64,000 nt of DNA from Leptotrichia hongkongensis (lineage in GTDB: Bacteria > Fusobacteriota > Fusobacteriia > Fusobacteriales > Leptotrichiaceae). A program made the position numbers and the translations under genes. This document shows, piece after piece, positions 53,800-63,821 of the stretch. Positions within the stretch are counted from its first letter, which is position 1, and every line of letters starts with the position of its first letter. The DNA lies in the NCBI RefSeq assembly GCF_041538065.1, contig NZ_JBGORW010000004.1, positions 130,579-194,578 of the forward strand, in the 5' to 3' direction. The notes under the pieces were generated by a model. It was given only the letters and a program-made list of their open reading frames with translations. It did no database searches and was not told the DNA's origin.

Positions 53800-54591
53800 A
53801 TGAAGAAAATATTTTTAATGATTGGAATGTTATTGGGAATTAATGGGTTTGCAGAAAAAAATATTAATAAAAATAATGTGAAAATAAAGCAGTCTGTGAT
53901 AGCTACAACATATACGTATCCAGATGGTAAAAATCCGTTTTGGAATGATGTCTTGACACTTGGGAAAGATAAAGTTCCTTATGTGCTGATAAATCCAAAT
54001 AATGGTGCAGGAAAAAAGGTAGAAGTAAATTATGCGGCTCAGATTAAGAAAAATAAAGAGGCTGGAATTAAGAACATTGCTTATATTCCGACAACATATC
54101 AGAAGCGAAATATTAAGGAAGTAAAGGCGGAAGTTGATAAGTATTTTGAATTTTATGGAAAGGATAGTATAAATGGATTCTTTTTTGATGAAATTGCGAC
54201 TAGTACTCCTCAGCAGGTAAGCTATATGAAGGAAGTTTTTGAATATGTAAAAAGTAAGTCAAAAAATAACCTTGTGATTGCTAATCCTGGAGCATCTATT
54301 ACAGATGCAATTTCGCCGTATGCAGATATTTTTGTGACAAGTGAGGTAAGCGCAAATACGTATATTAACAAATTTGAAAAGCCAAAATCTAATTTTGAAA
54401 ATAATCAGTCAAATGCAAAACATATCTGGCATATTGTGCATAGTGCGACTCCTAAGGAATATGCTGAGATTGTGAGGCTTTCTCGACAAAGAAATGCAGG
54501 ATGGCTGATGATAACGGATGACATTATGCCAAATCCGTATGATAAGAAGCCGTCTAAATTTATAGAAATGGTAAATATGATTAATAATTAA
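53800..54591 (+). CDS. Secreted spherulin-4-like (glycoside-hydrolase-type TIM barrel) protein
   Basis: 263 residues from the ATG at 53800. A signal peptide (MKKIFLMIGMLLGINGFAEK) precedes the domain. Motifs typical of the spherulin-4 family are YVLINPNNGAGKKVEVNY, IAYIPTTYQKRNIKEVKAE, GFFFDEIAT and LVIANPGA. Related proteins are glycoside-hydrolase-like; the Asp/Glu of FFFDE may be catalytic. No substrate is known. An upstream in-frame TTG at 53779 is less likely. It is exported to the periplasm or cell surface. Confidence 0.82.
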   Translation: MKKIFLMIGMLLGINGFAEKNINKNNVKIKQSVIATTYTYPDGKNPFWNDVLTLGKDKVPYVLINPNNGAGKKVEVNYAAQIKKNKEAGIKNIAYIPTTYQKRNIKEVKAEVDKYFEFYGKDSINGFFFDEIATSTPQQVSYMKEVFEYVKSKSKNNLVIANPGASITDAISPYADIFVTSEVSANTYINKFEKPKSNFENNQSNAKHIWHIVHSATPKEYAEIVRLSRQRNAGWLMITDDIMPNPYDKKPSKFIEMVNMINN

Positions 54592-54669
54592 TTTTGATAC
54601 TATTTGATTTTACGATTGTTTAGTTTTTATAAGTTGATTTTAAAAAGTTAAAATATAGATGGAGAAAAG

Positions 54670-55716
54670 ATGTATATAGAAGAGTTATTGAAGGAAGCGG
54701 ATAAATCAATGGAAAATTACAAGTTTGACGATGCACTTGTATATTTAAAGTCAGTGCTTGAAATTGATGAAAATAATTATTCGGCACTGATGACGCTTTC
54801 CAAACTTTATTCAGACTTTGGAATGTTTGAACAGGCGAAGGAATATGCGGAAAAACTGCAGAAAAAGTATCCTGATAGCAGGGATACGCTTTTTACGTTG
54901 GGATTTGTCTATCAATCGCTTGGAAGATTGAAAAAGGCGATTTCACTTTATAAAAAATTTCTGGAAATAGAAAAAAATTATTTTGTGTATCTGAATATGG
55001 GAATGTCCTACGCTTTATTAAAGTATTATAGAAAGGCGATAGAAAATATTGACAAGGCGATAGAAATGGAGCCTGAAAGTTCAGAAGCATATGTGGAAAA
55101 AGGTGATTGCCTTACAATGATGGGCAGATACGACGAAGCAATTTCTGAATACAAAAAACTTTTAAATGCAAAATTTAACGAAGTTGAAGAATTTTCCCTC
55201 TACGCACGAATGGGCGACACAATGGCGTATTCAAATGATATAAAAGGAGTTGTAAAATATTATAATATCGCTATAAATTGTGAAAATGTGGAAGATTATA
55301 TATTTGAAGATTATTTTGAGATATTGTTCAGAGCGGAGGAGTTTGAGGAAATAAAACTTCTGCTTTTGAATTATGAAAATGCAACGAATGAGAATAAAGG
55401 GCTTTCAAGAATAAAAATGCTAAATTTGCAGGGAAGATTTTTTGTGAAAACGGAAGATTATGAAAATGCACAAAAAGTTTGTAATAAGATGATTATTTTA
55501 GAACCTGAAAATTCTCGTCATTATATGAATTTAGCATACGTGCTGGAATTGCAGAATAAATATGATGAAGCGCTTGAGTATGTTGTCAAGATGGATAAAT
55601 TGGTAGAAGACAAAGAGTTTTTGAAGGAATTGAAAAAAAGATTAAAGAAAAATAAGAGAAAATTTGAAAGGAAAAATGAGAAAAGGCTTGAAAAAAATAA
55701 AAGCGAAAAAATTTAG
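54670..55716 (+). CDS. Tetratricopeptide-repeat protein
   Basis: 348 residues made almost wholly of TPR units: for example DDALVYLKSVLEIDENNYSA, AKEYAEKLQKKYPDS and KAIENIDKAIEMEPESSEAY. The last ~30 residues are strongly basic and Lys-rich. There is no signal peptide, so it is probably cytoplasmic. TPR proteins mediate protein-protein contacts; the partner is unknown. The ATG follows GGAG. The gene ends 18 bp before the kinase-like gene, suggesting co-expression. Confidence 0.85.
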   Translation: MYIEELLKEADKSMENYKFDDALVYLKSVLEIDENNYSALMTLSKLYSDFGMFEQAKEYAEKLQKKYPDSRDTLFTLGFVYQSLGRLKKAISLYKKFLEIEKNYFVYLNMGMSYALLKYYRKAIENIDKAIEMEPESSEAYVEKGDCLTMMGRYDEAISEYKKLLNAKFNEVEEFSLYARMGDTMAYSNDIKGVVKYYNIAINCENVEDYIFEDYFEILFRAEEFEEIKLLLLNYENATNENKGLSRIKMLNLQGRFFVKTEDYENAQKVCNKMIILEPENSRHYMNLAYVLELQNKYDEALEYVVKMDKLVEDKEFLKELKKRLKKNKRKFERKNEKRLEKNKSEKI

Positions 55717-55734
55717 AAATTATGAGGATTTTAA

Positions 55735-56652
55735 ATGGAAGAAAAAAATTATGAAGTTAACAAAAAATATGATGAGAAAATATTGATAAATGTACTGAAA
55801 AATTTTGATAAAACTGGGGAATATGTTGTAGAGCCAGGAAGAAATGAAATAAAAAAATTTGAAATAGATATTGAAAATAGTTTTGAAAAAGAGAGCTCGA
55901 AAAAGGAAAAACATAATAATAAGAGTGAAAACCTTGAAACAAAAAAAATGATAAATATAAAAAAATTTAAACAAAAAGATTTTATTACAAACTTTTTCTA
56001 CAGGTTTAAAGGCTCAAAAGCAAAGCGTTCTTATGAATATGCCAAAAAATTATTGGAATATAAAATAAAGACGCCAGAGCCAATCGCATATTTTGATGAC
56101 TTTGTAAATGAAAATAATAAAAAGAACAGTTATTATATAAGCGAGGAATTAAAATATGATTTTACCTGTCGGGAAGTTTTTTGGCCTGAGGATATTGAGC
56201 GGGACAAGGCTGAGCAGGGAGAAAACTACAAGATAAGCGAAGAAACCGAAAGAATACTTGCAAAAGTAGAAAAAAATCGTGAAAAAATCATAAGACAGTT
56301 TGCAAAATTTTCTTTTGACTTGCACGAAAATGGTGTGGAATTTGAGGATTATTCGCCGGGTAATGTGTTGATTAAGGACAAAAGCGAGAATTATGAATTT
56401 TATCTGGTTGATTTAAATAGAATGAAATTCGGAGTGAAATTGAATCTGGATAAAAGAATGAAAAATGTTTCAAGAATGATGGAAGATGAAAAACTAGCCA
56501 GAATTTTTGCTAATGAATATGCGAAGTACTGCAAACAGAGAGAAGAACTGGTTTTTAGATATTTAAGATATTATATTAGAAAACACAAAAGTTATGTTTA
56601 TTTTAAGGATATTACTCGTCCGGTAAGGAATGTTTTTAAAAAGAAGAAGTAA
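55735..56652 (+). CDS. Kdo/lipopolysaccharide-kinase-like (WaaP/InaA-type) protein
   Basis: 305 residues. A protein-kinase-like fold is suggested by RFKGSKAKRSYEYAKKLL (basic strand/helix), the catalytic-loop-like FEDYSPGNVLI and the metal motif YLVDLNRMKF. In this family the loop usually reads H.D....N; here the His is Glu. An N-terminal ~90-residue acidic region is unusual. WaaP-type kinases phosphorylate LPS core sugars at the inner face of the membrane. A more divergent relative is at 63150-63821. The ATG follows GAGG. Confidence 0.65.
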   Translation: MEEKNYEVNKKYDEKILINVLKNFDKTGEYVVEPGRNEIKKFEIDIENSFEKESSKKEKHNNKSENLETKKMINIKKFKQKDFITNFFYRFKGSKAKRSYEYAKKLLEYKIKTPEPIAYFDDFVNENNKKNSYYISEELKYDFTCREVFWPEDIERDKAEQGENYKISEETERILAKVEKNREKIIRQFAKFSFDLHENGVEFEDYSPGNVLIKDKSENYEFYLVDLNRMKFGVKLNLDKRMKNVSRMMEDEKLARIFANEYAKYCKQREELVFRYLRYYIRKHKSYVYFKDITRPVRNVFKKKK

Positions 56653-56794
56653 ATTTGTTTAATAATTTTAAAAAGTAAAATATTTTATATTTAAAGTTTA
56701 TCACAAAGTATTTTTATAAATGATTTTTTATTATAGATATATTTTTTTATAATTATTTTTTACTTCATTTTTATGTTTTTTCTTTTTTTATAAA

Positions 56795-57257
56795 GCAAAG
56801 GGGAACAGTCGCCATCCCCTTTGCAAACCTGGCTCGTCTAAGCATTTTTTTGAAATAAAATTGAAACTCGCTTTTTAACAAAAGTTATTATCAACTCTTT
56901 AAACTAATTAAAATTTGAAGAGTTTGAAAAAGCTCAGACAGTCAATTTCATTCCAAAAAAATCACGACAATTTTAGTTTAACTATAATAGATTATTTAAT
57001 TAAAATAAATATCAAGCAAAATTTCGTTAAAGAAAAAATAACTGTTTGAGATTTTGGAGTGAATTTTAAATTATATAAAGTTATTTGTATTAAAATAAAC
57101 TTAATTCAAAATCGAGTTTTATTTTTTCTTTATTAAGAAAGTTTTGTGTAAAGCGGGGTGATTCGTAGAACATTTCGCTATTATCTCTAAGTAGTAGTCA
57201 GTTAAATATGTTAAAGTAACTGTTATTGCGAAAAAGGGCATGGCGTCTGATGCCCTT
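56795..57257. repeat. Hairpin-bounded repeat element, copy 2
   Basis: This occupies the middle of the 753-bp gap before mnmG. The left hairpin GCAAAGGGGA-ACAGTCGCCA-TCCCCTTTGC has a perfect 10-bp stem. The right hairpin AAGGGCAT-GGCGTCTG-ATGCCCTT has an 8-bp stem. The core is the reverse complement of the core of copy 1 (27340-27800), yet the short end is on the left and the long end on the right in both. Homology to copy 1 continues outside the left hairpin to about 56770. No coding frame is visible; the rest of the gap is AT-rich and unremarkable. Confidence 0.8.
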
Positions 57258-57405
57258 ACGTTAAAAAAGATTTAAAAAATATAAAAGGGAAAAAATTACT
57301 AATAAAATTAATAAATAAAAATTTAAGATTATAAAAAAGCCTTTTAGAATTAGAATTTAAATAAGTTTAGCAAAAAAACAATAAATTGAAAGGAAAAGTT
57401 AAAAA

Positions 57406-59298
57406 ATGAAAAATTATGACATAATTGTTGTTGGAGCGGGGCATGCTGGGGTGGAAGCAGCACTTGCTGCGGCAAGACATGGACTGAAAACAGCCTTGTT
57501 TACGATATATCTTGACAATATTGCAATGATGTCGTGCAATCCGTCAGTTGGAGGTCCTGGAAAAAGCCATCTGGTGTCGGAACTTGGAATGCTCGGTGGA
57601 GAAATGGCAAGACATATTGACAATTATAACTTGCAGTTAAAGAACTTGAATCATACGAAGGGGCTGGCTTCTCGGATTACAAGGGCTCAAGCCGATAAAT
57701 ACTGGTACAGGGTTAAGATGAGGGAAATTATCGAAAAGCAGGAAAATCTGGATTTGGTGCAGGGAATTGTTGTAGATTTGATTGTGGAAAATAAAAAGGT
57801 TATGGGAGTTGAAGACAATCTTGGGATAAAATATGGGGCAAAGGCTGTTGTTCTATGTACTGGAACTTTTTTAGGCGGAGAATATGTGATGGGAGATGTA
57901 AAATATTCGTCAGGGCGGCAAGGAGAGCCTGCAAGTGTAGATTTGCCTGATAGACTAGTGGAATATGGTTTTGAGCTGGATAGATACCAGACAGCCACTC
58001 CTCCGAGAATTGCCAAATCTTCAATCGATTTTTCTAAAATGGAAGAATTAAAAGGAGAAGATAAGCCACGATATTTTTCTTATGAAACAAAAAAAGAATA
58101 TAATTCAACTTTACCAACTTGGCTTACATTCACAACACCTGAAACAATAAGAGTGGGACAGGAAATGCTTAAATATTCACCTATTGTTACTGGAATTGTA
58201 AGTACGAAAGGGCCACGACATTGTCCTTCACTTGATAGAAAGATTATGAACTTTCCAGAAAAAACAAATCATCAGATATTTCTAGAGCAGGAATCTGTAG
58301 AATCAGATGAAATCTACATAAACGGATTTACGACAGCAATGCCACCATTTGCACAGGAAGCAATGTTAAAAACAATCAGTGGGCTAGAAAATGCTAAAAT
58401 TGTGCGTTACGGATATGCTGTGGAATATAACTTTGTACCTGCGTATCAGTTAAAATTAACTCTTGAAACCAAAGTTCTGGATGGACTTTACACAGCAGGA
58501 ACTATTAATGGAACGAGTGGATATGAAGAAGCAGCCTGTCAAGGATTTGTAGCGGGAGTAAATGCTGCGAGAAAAATTTTAGGGAAAAAGGAAATTGTGA
58601 TTGACAGAAGTGAAGGATATATTGGGGTTTTGATTGATGATATAATAAATAAAAAAACGCCAGAGCCTTATCGTGTACTGCCTTCAAGAGCTGAATACAG
58701 ACTGACTTTGCGTCAAGACAACATTTTTATAAGACTTTTGGGAAAAGCGAAGGAAATTGGGTTATTAAATGCTGAAAAATTGACAGAACTTGAAAATACA
58801 TGTCAGGAAATTGAAAATGAAATTGAAAGACTAAAGAGCATTACAGTTTATCCAACTAAGGAAAATAATGAAAAATTACTTGAAATTGTAGAAAAACAAA
58901 ATCAATCTGAAAGTGAGGAAATTGAAAAAAATAGTAAAAATAGCATGAACAGCCCTGTTTTAGCCTTTGAATTTCTTGCGAGAAAAGAAATCAACTATGA
59001 TAATTTAAGTGAATTTGTGGAAACTGTGGAATTGTCGGATTTAGCGAAGGAACAAGTAGAAATAAATGCGAAATACAATGTGTTTATCGAAAGAGAAAAG
59101 GCACAGATTGAGAAATTTAAAAAATTAGAAAAAATGATAATTCCAAAGGATTTTGACTACGAAAGTGTAAAAGGGCTTAGCAATATTGCTATTTCTGGAC
59201 TTATATATGGACAGCCTGAAACAATTGGACAGGCTAGCAGAATTAGTGGAGTTACTTATAATGATATTTCTCTTTTGATTGCGATTTTGAAGGATTAA
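57406..59298 (+). CDS. mnmG: tRNA uridine-5-carboxymethylaminomethyl modification enzyme MnmG (GidA)
   Basis: 630 residues. The FAD dinucleotide-binding motif is at the start: IIVVGAGHAGVEAALAAARH. CNPSVGGPGKSHLVSE, GTFLGGEYVMGDVKYSSGR and RPxxVLPSRAEYRLTLRQDN-type blocks are present (PYRVLPSRAEYRLTLRQDN). The C-terminal helical domain binds MnmE. It forms cmnm5U34 in tRNA together with MnmE (42790). The ATG follows GAAAGGAAA. A Glu/Ser/Asn-rich insertion near residues 505-515 is slightly longer than usual. Confidence 0.97.
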   Translation: MKNYDIIVVGAGHAGVEAALAAARHGLKTALFTIYLDNIAMMSCNPSVGGPGKSHLVSELGMLGGEMARHIDNYNLQLKNLNHTKGLASRITRAQADKYWYRVKMREIIEKQENLDLVQGIVVDLIVENKKVMGVEDNLGIKYGAKAVVLCTGTFLGGEYVMGDVKYSSGRQGEPASVDLPDRLVEYGFELDRYQTATPPRIAKSSIDFSKMEELKGEDKPRYFSYETKKEYNSTLPTWLTFTTPETIRVGQEMLKYSPIVTGIVSTKGPRHCPSLDRKIMNFPEKTNHQIFLEQESVESDEIYINGFTTAMPPFAQEAMLKTISGLENAKIVRYGYAVEYNFVPAYQLKLTLETKVLDGLYTAGTINGTSGYEEAACQGFVAGVNAARKILGKKEIVIDRSEGYIGVLIDDIINKKTPEPYRVLPSRAEYRLTLRQDNIFIRLLGKAKEIGLLNAEKLTELENTCQEIENEIERLKSITVYPTKENNEKLLEIVEKQNQSESEEIEKNSKNSMNSPVLAFEFLARKEINYDNLSEFVETVELSDLAKEQVEINAKYNVFIEREKAQIEKFKKLEKMIIPKDFDYESVKGLSNIAISGLIYGQPETIGQASRISGVTYNDISLLIAILKD

Positions 59299-59399
59299 TA
59301 AAATTAGTTTGTACTAAAATTTGAACAGAAGAGTTTTATTCTTAAATTCAGTTCTGATTAATTTTATTGTAATATTTGAAAATTTAGGAAGGAAAAAGA

Positions 59400-60803
59400 A
59401 TGGAAAAAACAACAAAAGAAAAAAACAGCTTAGCAGATAATAAAAAAATGAGATTTGGCACAGAATCAATTCCAAAATTGCTAGTATCACTTGCAGTGCC
59501 AGCAATTATTGCCAATCTTGTAAATGCACTTTATAATATTGTAGACCAGATTTTTATTGGGCAGAAAATTGGGTTTTTGGGAAATGCGGCTACGAATGTG
59601 GCTTTTCCGCTTACGACAATTTGTCTTGCGATTGGACTTATGACGGGAGTTGGGGCGGCTACGAACTTTAATCTGGAATTAGGCAGAAAACGTCCAAAAA
59701 GAGCAAAAAGTGTAGCAGGAACGGCAGTAACAATGCTTCTTTTAGGCGGGATTATATTATGCATATTGATTAATATCTTTTTAAAGCCTATGTTAACAGC
59801 ATTCGGTGCGACAAATCAGATTTTTGACTATGCGATTGAATATACTCGGATTACATCTTTAGGAATACCATTTTTATTATTCTCAATAGGGGCAAACCCT
59901 TTGGTAAGAGCTGATGGAAATGCCTTTTATTCTATGCTTGCGATTGTTGTTGGATCTCTTGTAAATACTATATTAGATCCATTATTTATGTTTGGATTTG
60001 ATATGGGAATGGATGGTGCGGCTTGGGCAACTGTAATTGGGCAGTTTGTGTCGGCAGTTATGCTAGCTTTGTATTTTTTCAGATTTAAAAGCGTGAAATT
60101 TGAGTTAAGGGATTTTAAGATAAGAATACGGGAAATAGGGATTTTATTTGCATTGGGAACATCGCCTTTTATTTTTCAATGTTCTGCCTTAATTATTCAA
60201 ATTGTAACAAATAATCTGCTAAAGATATATGGGGCAAAATCCATTTATGGAAGTGAAATTCCAATTGCTGTTGCTGGAATTGTTATGAAAATAAACGTCA
60301 TATTTATAGCGATTGTATTGGGACTGACTCAGGGGGCACAGCCTATTGCAGGATACAACTATGGGGCAAGGAAATATACAAGAGTCCGTGAAATATTAAA
60401 TTTGACATTAAAAGCCGCTTTTGTTATTTCAATAGTAGCATTTGCGATATTCCAAATTTTTCCTGTACAGATAATTTCTGTATTTGGAAGTGGAAGCGAA
60501 CTTTACTTTAAATACGGAACAAAATATATGAAAGTATTTTTATTTTTCATATTCCTAAACGGTATTCAAGCTGCAATTACATTGTTCTTAACATCAATTG
60601 GAAGGGCATTCCAAGGGGCTGTTCTATCGCTTGTAAGACAGATTATATCATTATTGCCGTTACTTATAATTTTACCGTACTTTATGGGAGTTGATGGAAT
60701 TATGTTCGCATTTCCAATAGCAGACTTGGTAGCATTTATTGTATCGGTAGTTATTTTGAAAAAAGAAATGAAAAAAATTCCAAAAAAAGATGAAGAAGAT
60801 TAA
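59400..60803 (+). CDS. MATE-family multidrug/Na+ antiporter (second copy)
   Basis: 467 residues, 12 helices. SIPKLLVSLAVPAIIANLVN and LYNIVDQIFIGQKIG form the MatE signature. GLTQGAQPIAGYNYGARKYT in the second half is characteristic of the MepA/VmrA-like subgroup. It differs from the MATE protein at 17728-19083, whose matching block is FVSQNKGANKVDRIRKG. It exports cationic compounds by ion exchange at the inner membrane. The ATG follows GGAAGG. It is between mnmG and pth. Confidence 0.92.
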   Translation: MEKTTKEKNSLADNKKMRFGTESIPKLLVSLAVPAIIANLVNALYNIVDQIFIGQKIGFLGNAATNVAFPLTTICLAIGLMTGVGAATNFNLELGRKRPKRAKSVAGTAVTMLLLGGIILCILINIFLKPMLTAFGATNQIFDYAIEYTRITSLGIPFLLFSIGANPLVRADGNAFYSMLAIVVGSLVNTILDPLFMFGFDMGMDGAAWATVIGQFVSAVMLALYFFRFKSVKFELRDFKIRIREIGILFALGTSPFIFQCSALIIQIVTNNLLKIYGAKSIYGSEIPIAVAGIVMKINVIFIAIVLGLTQGAQPIAGYNYGARKYTRVREILNLTLKAAFVISIVAFAIFQIFPVQIISVFGSGSELYFKYGTKYMKVFLFFIFLNGIQAAITLFLTSIGRAFQGAVLSLVRQIISLLPLLIILPYFMGVDGIMFAFPIADLVAFIVSVVILKKEMKKIPKKDEED

Positions 60804-60833
60804 ATAAATTGAAATAAAGGAGAAAAGAATTTA

Positions 60834-61400
60834 ATGAAATTAATAGTGGGACTTGGAAATCCTGGAGAACAGTATAAATTGACAAGGCATAATATCGGTT
60901 TTATATTTATTGACGAATATTTGAAGGAAAATAATATAAATGATGTAAGAGAGAAGTTTAAGTCATTGTTTGTACAGACTACTTACAATGGAGACAAGGT
61001 TTTTTATCAGAAACCAACTACATTTATGAATTTGAGTGGAGAAGCAGTTGGAGAAGCTGTCAGATTTTTTAAGATTGATCCGAAAACGGAGCTTTTTGTA
61101 ATTTATGACGATATGGATATGCAGTTTGGAAAGCTGAAAATTAAGCAAAATGGAAGTGCAGGTGGACATAACGGGATAAAATCCATTATTTCCCACGTTG
61201 GAAATGAATTTGTGCGAATAAAATTTGGAATTGGAAAGCCGAAAACAAAGGAAGAAACATTGGGATTTGTGATAGGAAAATTTTCACCTGAGGAAAAAGA
61301 AGTTGTGAAAAGTTCAAGAGAGAAAATATTTAACTTGATTGACGATATAAAAGATGATATGATAATTTCAAAGTTAATGAATAAATATAACACTAAATAA
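60834..61400 (+). CDS. pth: Peptidyl-tRNA hydrolase
   Basis: 188 residues. LIVGLGNPGEQYKLTRHNIG contains the catalytic His19. KPTTFMNLSGEAVG and GSAGGHNGIKSII are the tRNA/peptide-binding motifs. It releases tRNA from abortive peptidyl-tRNA. The ATG follows AAGGAG. It ends 19 bp before the ABC-transporter gene, so the three genes may be one unit. Confidence 0.97.
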   Translation: MKLIVGLGNPGEQYKLTRHNIGFIFIDEYLKENNINDVREKFKSLFVQTTYNGDKVFYQKPTTFMNLSGEAVGEAVRFFKIDPKTELFVIYDDMDMQFGKLKIKQNGSAGGHNGIKSIISHVGNEFVRIKFGIGKPKTKEETLGFVIGKFSPEEKEVVKSSREKIFNLIDDIKDDMIISKLMNKYNTK

Positions 61401-61419
61401 AAAAGAAAGGAATGGTTTA

Positions 61420-62121
61420 ATGGGTAATGTTATTTTAAAATGCACTAATTTATCCAAAACTTATGATTTTGATAACGCATTAAATAATGTAAATTTATCA
61501 ATAGAAAGTGGTAAAATTATTGGGTTATTAGGACCGAATGGAAGTGGAAAAACAACTTTTATAAAGCTATTAAATGGACTTCTGAAACCTACCGAAGGAG
61601 AAATTTTTATAGATGGAAAAAATCCAGGAGTAGAAACTAAAAAGATTGTTGCATATTTGCCTGATAAAAATTATTTGGATAATTCTAAGACAGTAAAGGC
61701 GATTTTACAGCTATTTGCAGACTTTTACGATGATTTTGACTTGGAAAGGGCACAAAATATGTTAAAAGATTTGGGAATTGATATAACAAGAAGATTTAAG
61801 TTGCTCTCAAAAGGAATGAAGGAAAAGGTTCAGTTAATACTAGTTATGTGTAGACGTGCTAAGCTATACCTGCTGGATGAGCCAATAGCAGGAGTTGATC
61901 CTGCAGCAAGGGATTATATTTTAAATACTGTTATAAAAAATTATAACAGGGAAGCAACAGTTATTATTTCCACACATTTAATAGCGGATGTGGAAAAGGT
62001 GCTGGATGAAGCAATTTTCATAAGTAAAGGTGAAATTTTACTTTATCAGGATGTGAAAAGTATAATAAATGAACATAATAAAACAGTTGATGAATACTTT
62101 AGGGAGGTGTTTAAATATTGA
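61420..62121 (+). CDS. ABC transporter ATP-binding protein
   Basis: 233 residues. Walker A is GLLGPNGSGKTT, the signature region LLSKGMKEKVQL, Walker B LYLLDEPIAGVDP and the switch His is in ISTHLI. The signature has KGM rather than the usual SGGQ, as in the GntR-linked ABC exporters of the YtrB type. It pairs with the overlapping permease, forming an exporter of unknown substrate. The ATG follows GAAAGGA. Confidence 0.92.
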   Translation: MGNVILKCTNLSKTYDFDNALNNVNLSIESGKIIGLLGPNGSGKTTFIKLLNGLLKPTEGEIFIDGKNPGVETKKIVAYLPDKNYLDNSKTVKAILQLFADFYDDFDLERAQNMLKDLGIDITRRFKLLSKGMKEKVQLILVMCRRAKLYLLDEPIAGVDPAARDYILNTVIKNYNREATVIISTHLIADVEKVLDEAIFISKGEILLYQDVKSIINEHNKTVDEYFREVFKY

Positions 62122-62960
62122 AAAATTTAGGTAAATTAATTAAATATGATTTTATGGATGCGAGCAAGCTGATAATACCGTTTTATATCGGAATGGGAGT
62201 AATGGGAATTGTTATAAGAGTGTTTTGGTTCATTTTATTAAATGAGAAAATTGATGAAAGGGTAAGAATTTCTACAGGTGTTTTTCAGTTTATGTCGTAT
62301 TTTGGCTATGTGATTGCAATTATTGGGATAATCTTGATGACTTATTATGCGGTAATAATCCGTTATTACCGTTCTATTTATGGAAATGAGGGATATTTGA
62401 CAAATACTCTTCCAATTGAAACATACGAAATAATTTTGGCAAAATTATTAACATTTTTTAGCTGGTTTGTTGTAAATGGGATTATAATATTTTTTACTTT
62501 CTGGTTCATTATTCCTTTGGAAGAAGTATTTAAGGCAAATATATTTCGACCTGAAGCCTTTCGTGAAATAGAGATGTTTTTACGTCATTCTGTAGGGACG
62601 ACCCTAATTATCGGTATTATTTCATTGTTAGTTATGACAATTGAAAAAATATTATTTTTATTTCTTTGTGTAAGTATTGCAAATATGGTAAAGTCTTACA
62701 GAATTTTGACTGGAGTTGGAGCATATATAATTCTTGGTGGAGTTATAAATTTAATAAAACGAATGATATTGACAGTTTTATATATATTTGATATTAAGAA
62801 TTACAGTAATAGTTATAATAATACAGACTTAGAAACCTTAAGAACATTTGAATATATTTTTAATACCAATCTGGGATTGATTTTTATAAGTATAATGTTT
62901 TCGATTATATTATTTTTTGTAGTAAATTATTTATTAAAAAATAAATTGAATTTAGAATAA
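62118..62960 (+). CDS. ABC transporter permease
   Basis: 280 residues with about six hydrophobic helices (for example YIAI-type FGYVIAIIGIILMTYYAVII and TLIIGIISLLVMTIEKILFLFL). The N-terminal cytoplasmic MKNLGKLIKYDFMDASK fits ABC-2-like permeases. The start is a TTG that overlaps the ATPase stop (TTGA), with GGGAGGTG upstream, so translation is coupled. It forms an exporter with the ATPase. A terminator follows. Confidence 0.85.
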   Translation: MKNLGKLIKYDFMDASKLIIPFYIGMGVMGIVIRVFWFILLNEKIDERVRISTGVFQFMSYFGYVIAIIGIILMTYYAVIIRYYRSIYGNEGYLTNTLPIETYEIILAKLLTFFSWFVVNGIIIFFTFWFIIPLEEVFKANIFRPEAFREIEMFLRHSVGTTLIIGIISLLVMTIEKILFLFLCVSIANMVKSYRILTGVGAYIILGGVINLIKRMILTVLYIFDIKNYSNSYNNTDLETLRTFEYIFNTNLGLIFISIMFSIILFFVVNYLLKNKLNLE

Positions 62961-62970
62961 ACAAGTAAAT

Positions 62971-63018
62971 AAAAACTCTAAAAAAAACTAATATAGGTTA
63001 GTTAGATTTAGAGTTTTT
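62971..63018 (+). terminator. Terminator after the ABC permease gene
   Basis: AAAAACTCTAAA pairs with TTTAGAGTTTTT (12 bp), with an inner hairpin AACTAA...TTAGTT. The T-run is at the end of the 3' arm. Confidence 0.85.
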
Positions 63019-63149
63019 TACATTTTATGGATTCATACTGTTTCCCATTTAAATAACTAATTTATTACAAACTTTTTTAATAAAGGATACCAACTTAATA
63101 TTTTCAAATAGTTAAGATATAATTTTCATTTTTAAACTAGGTTTAGTAT

Positions 63150-63821
63150 TTATCTATTTAAAATTTTTTTAGTCATTTCCAAATCTTTTTTTCTCGAAAC
63201 AACACCATACTGTTTTTTAATCTCTTCTAGTCTATCGATAATCTTTTGATTTTCTTCCTTTGAAAAGTTTTTTACCGATAAAAAGAATTTCATTGAGCCT
63301 TCAAAACTTCTGATAGATTTTGTCAAATAGAGACGTTTTCTAAAAAAGGGCGGCTTTCTTACAATATCGTCAAAATCAATAAAGGCAATTTTACCATTTT
63401 CTTTATCTATAAAAAAATTTCCTAAACTAAAATCCATATGATAATATCCATTTTCAAAAAAATTTTTTTCAAAATTAAGCCATAAATCAAGCGTTTTATA
63501 CGTAAGACGAAAATCATTTTTTTCGACTAGATAATTGTAATAAGATATAAAGTTACTGTTAAATGTCTTATTTATATTTTCTGATACAGTTTCTATCTTT
63601 ATGTGAAAGGGTGTATATTTTATAACTTTATATTCTGTTATCTTCATGAAATTAAGTTCTGGAAAATCATTTTTTAAGTGTTTTGCAATTTTGAAAGAAT
63701 TTTTTCCTTTTTCCCTTGTAAATCCCAAAAATATTTTTAGAGCCTTTGTATTTTTGTATTCATAAGTTTTATAAAAAAAATTTTTTTCATTATCTATATT
63801 TAAATTTTTAGTTTCCTGCAT
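63150..63821 (-). CDS. Kdo/LPS-kinase-like protein (second)
   Basis: 223 residues. The catalytic-loop-like YYHMDFSLGNFFID and IAFIDFDDI correspond to the H.D....N and DxD motifs of WaaP/Kdo kinase-like enzymes, here with the canonical His that the other copy at 55735 lacks. The N-terminal lysine/ATP region (TKALKIFLGFTREKGKNSFK) is compact. It probably phosphorylates a cell-surface sugar. It runs against the general direction of its neighbours, convergent with the ABC operon. No clear Shine-Dalgarno site. Confidence 0.65.
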   Translation of the reverse strand: MQETKNLNIDNEKNFFYKTYEYKNTKALKIFLGFTREKGKNSFKIAKHLKNDFPELNFMKITEYKVIKYTPFHIKIETVSENINKTFNSNFISYYNYLVEKNDFRLTYKTLDLWLNFEKNFFENGYYHMDFSLGNFFIDKENGKIAFIDFDDIVRKPPFFRKRLYLTKSIRSFEGSMKFFLSVKNFSKEENQKIIDRLEEIKKQYGVVSRKKDLEMTKKILNR

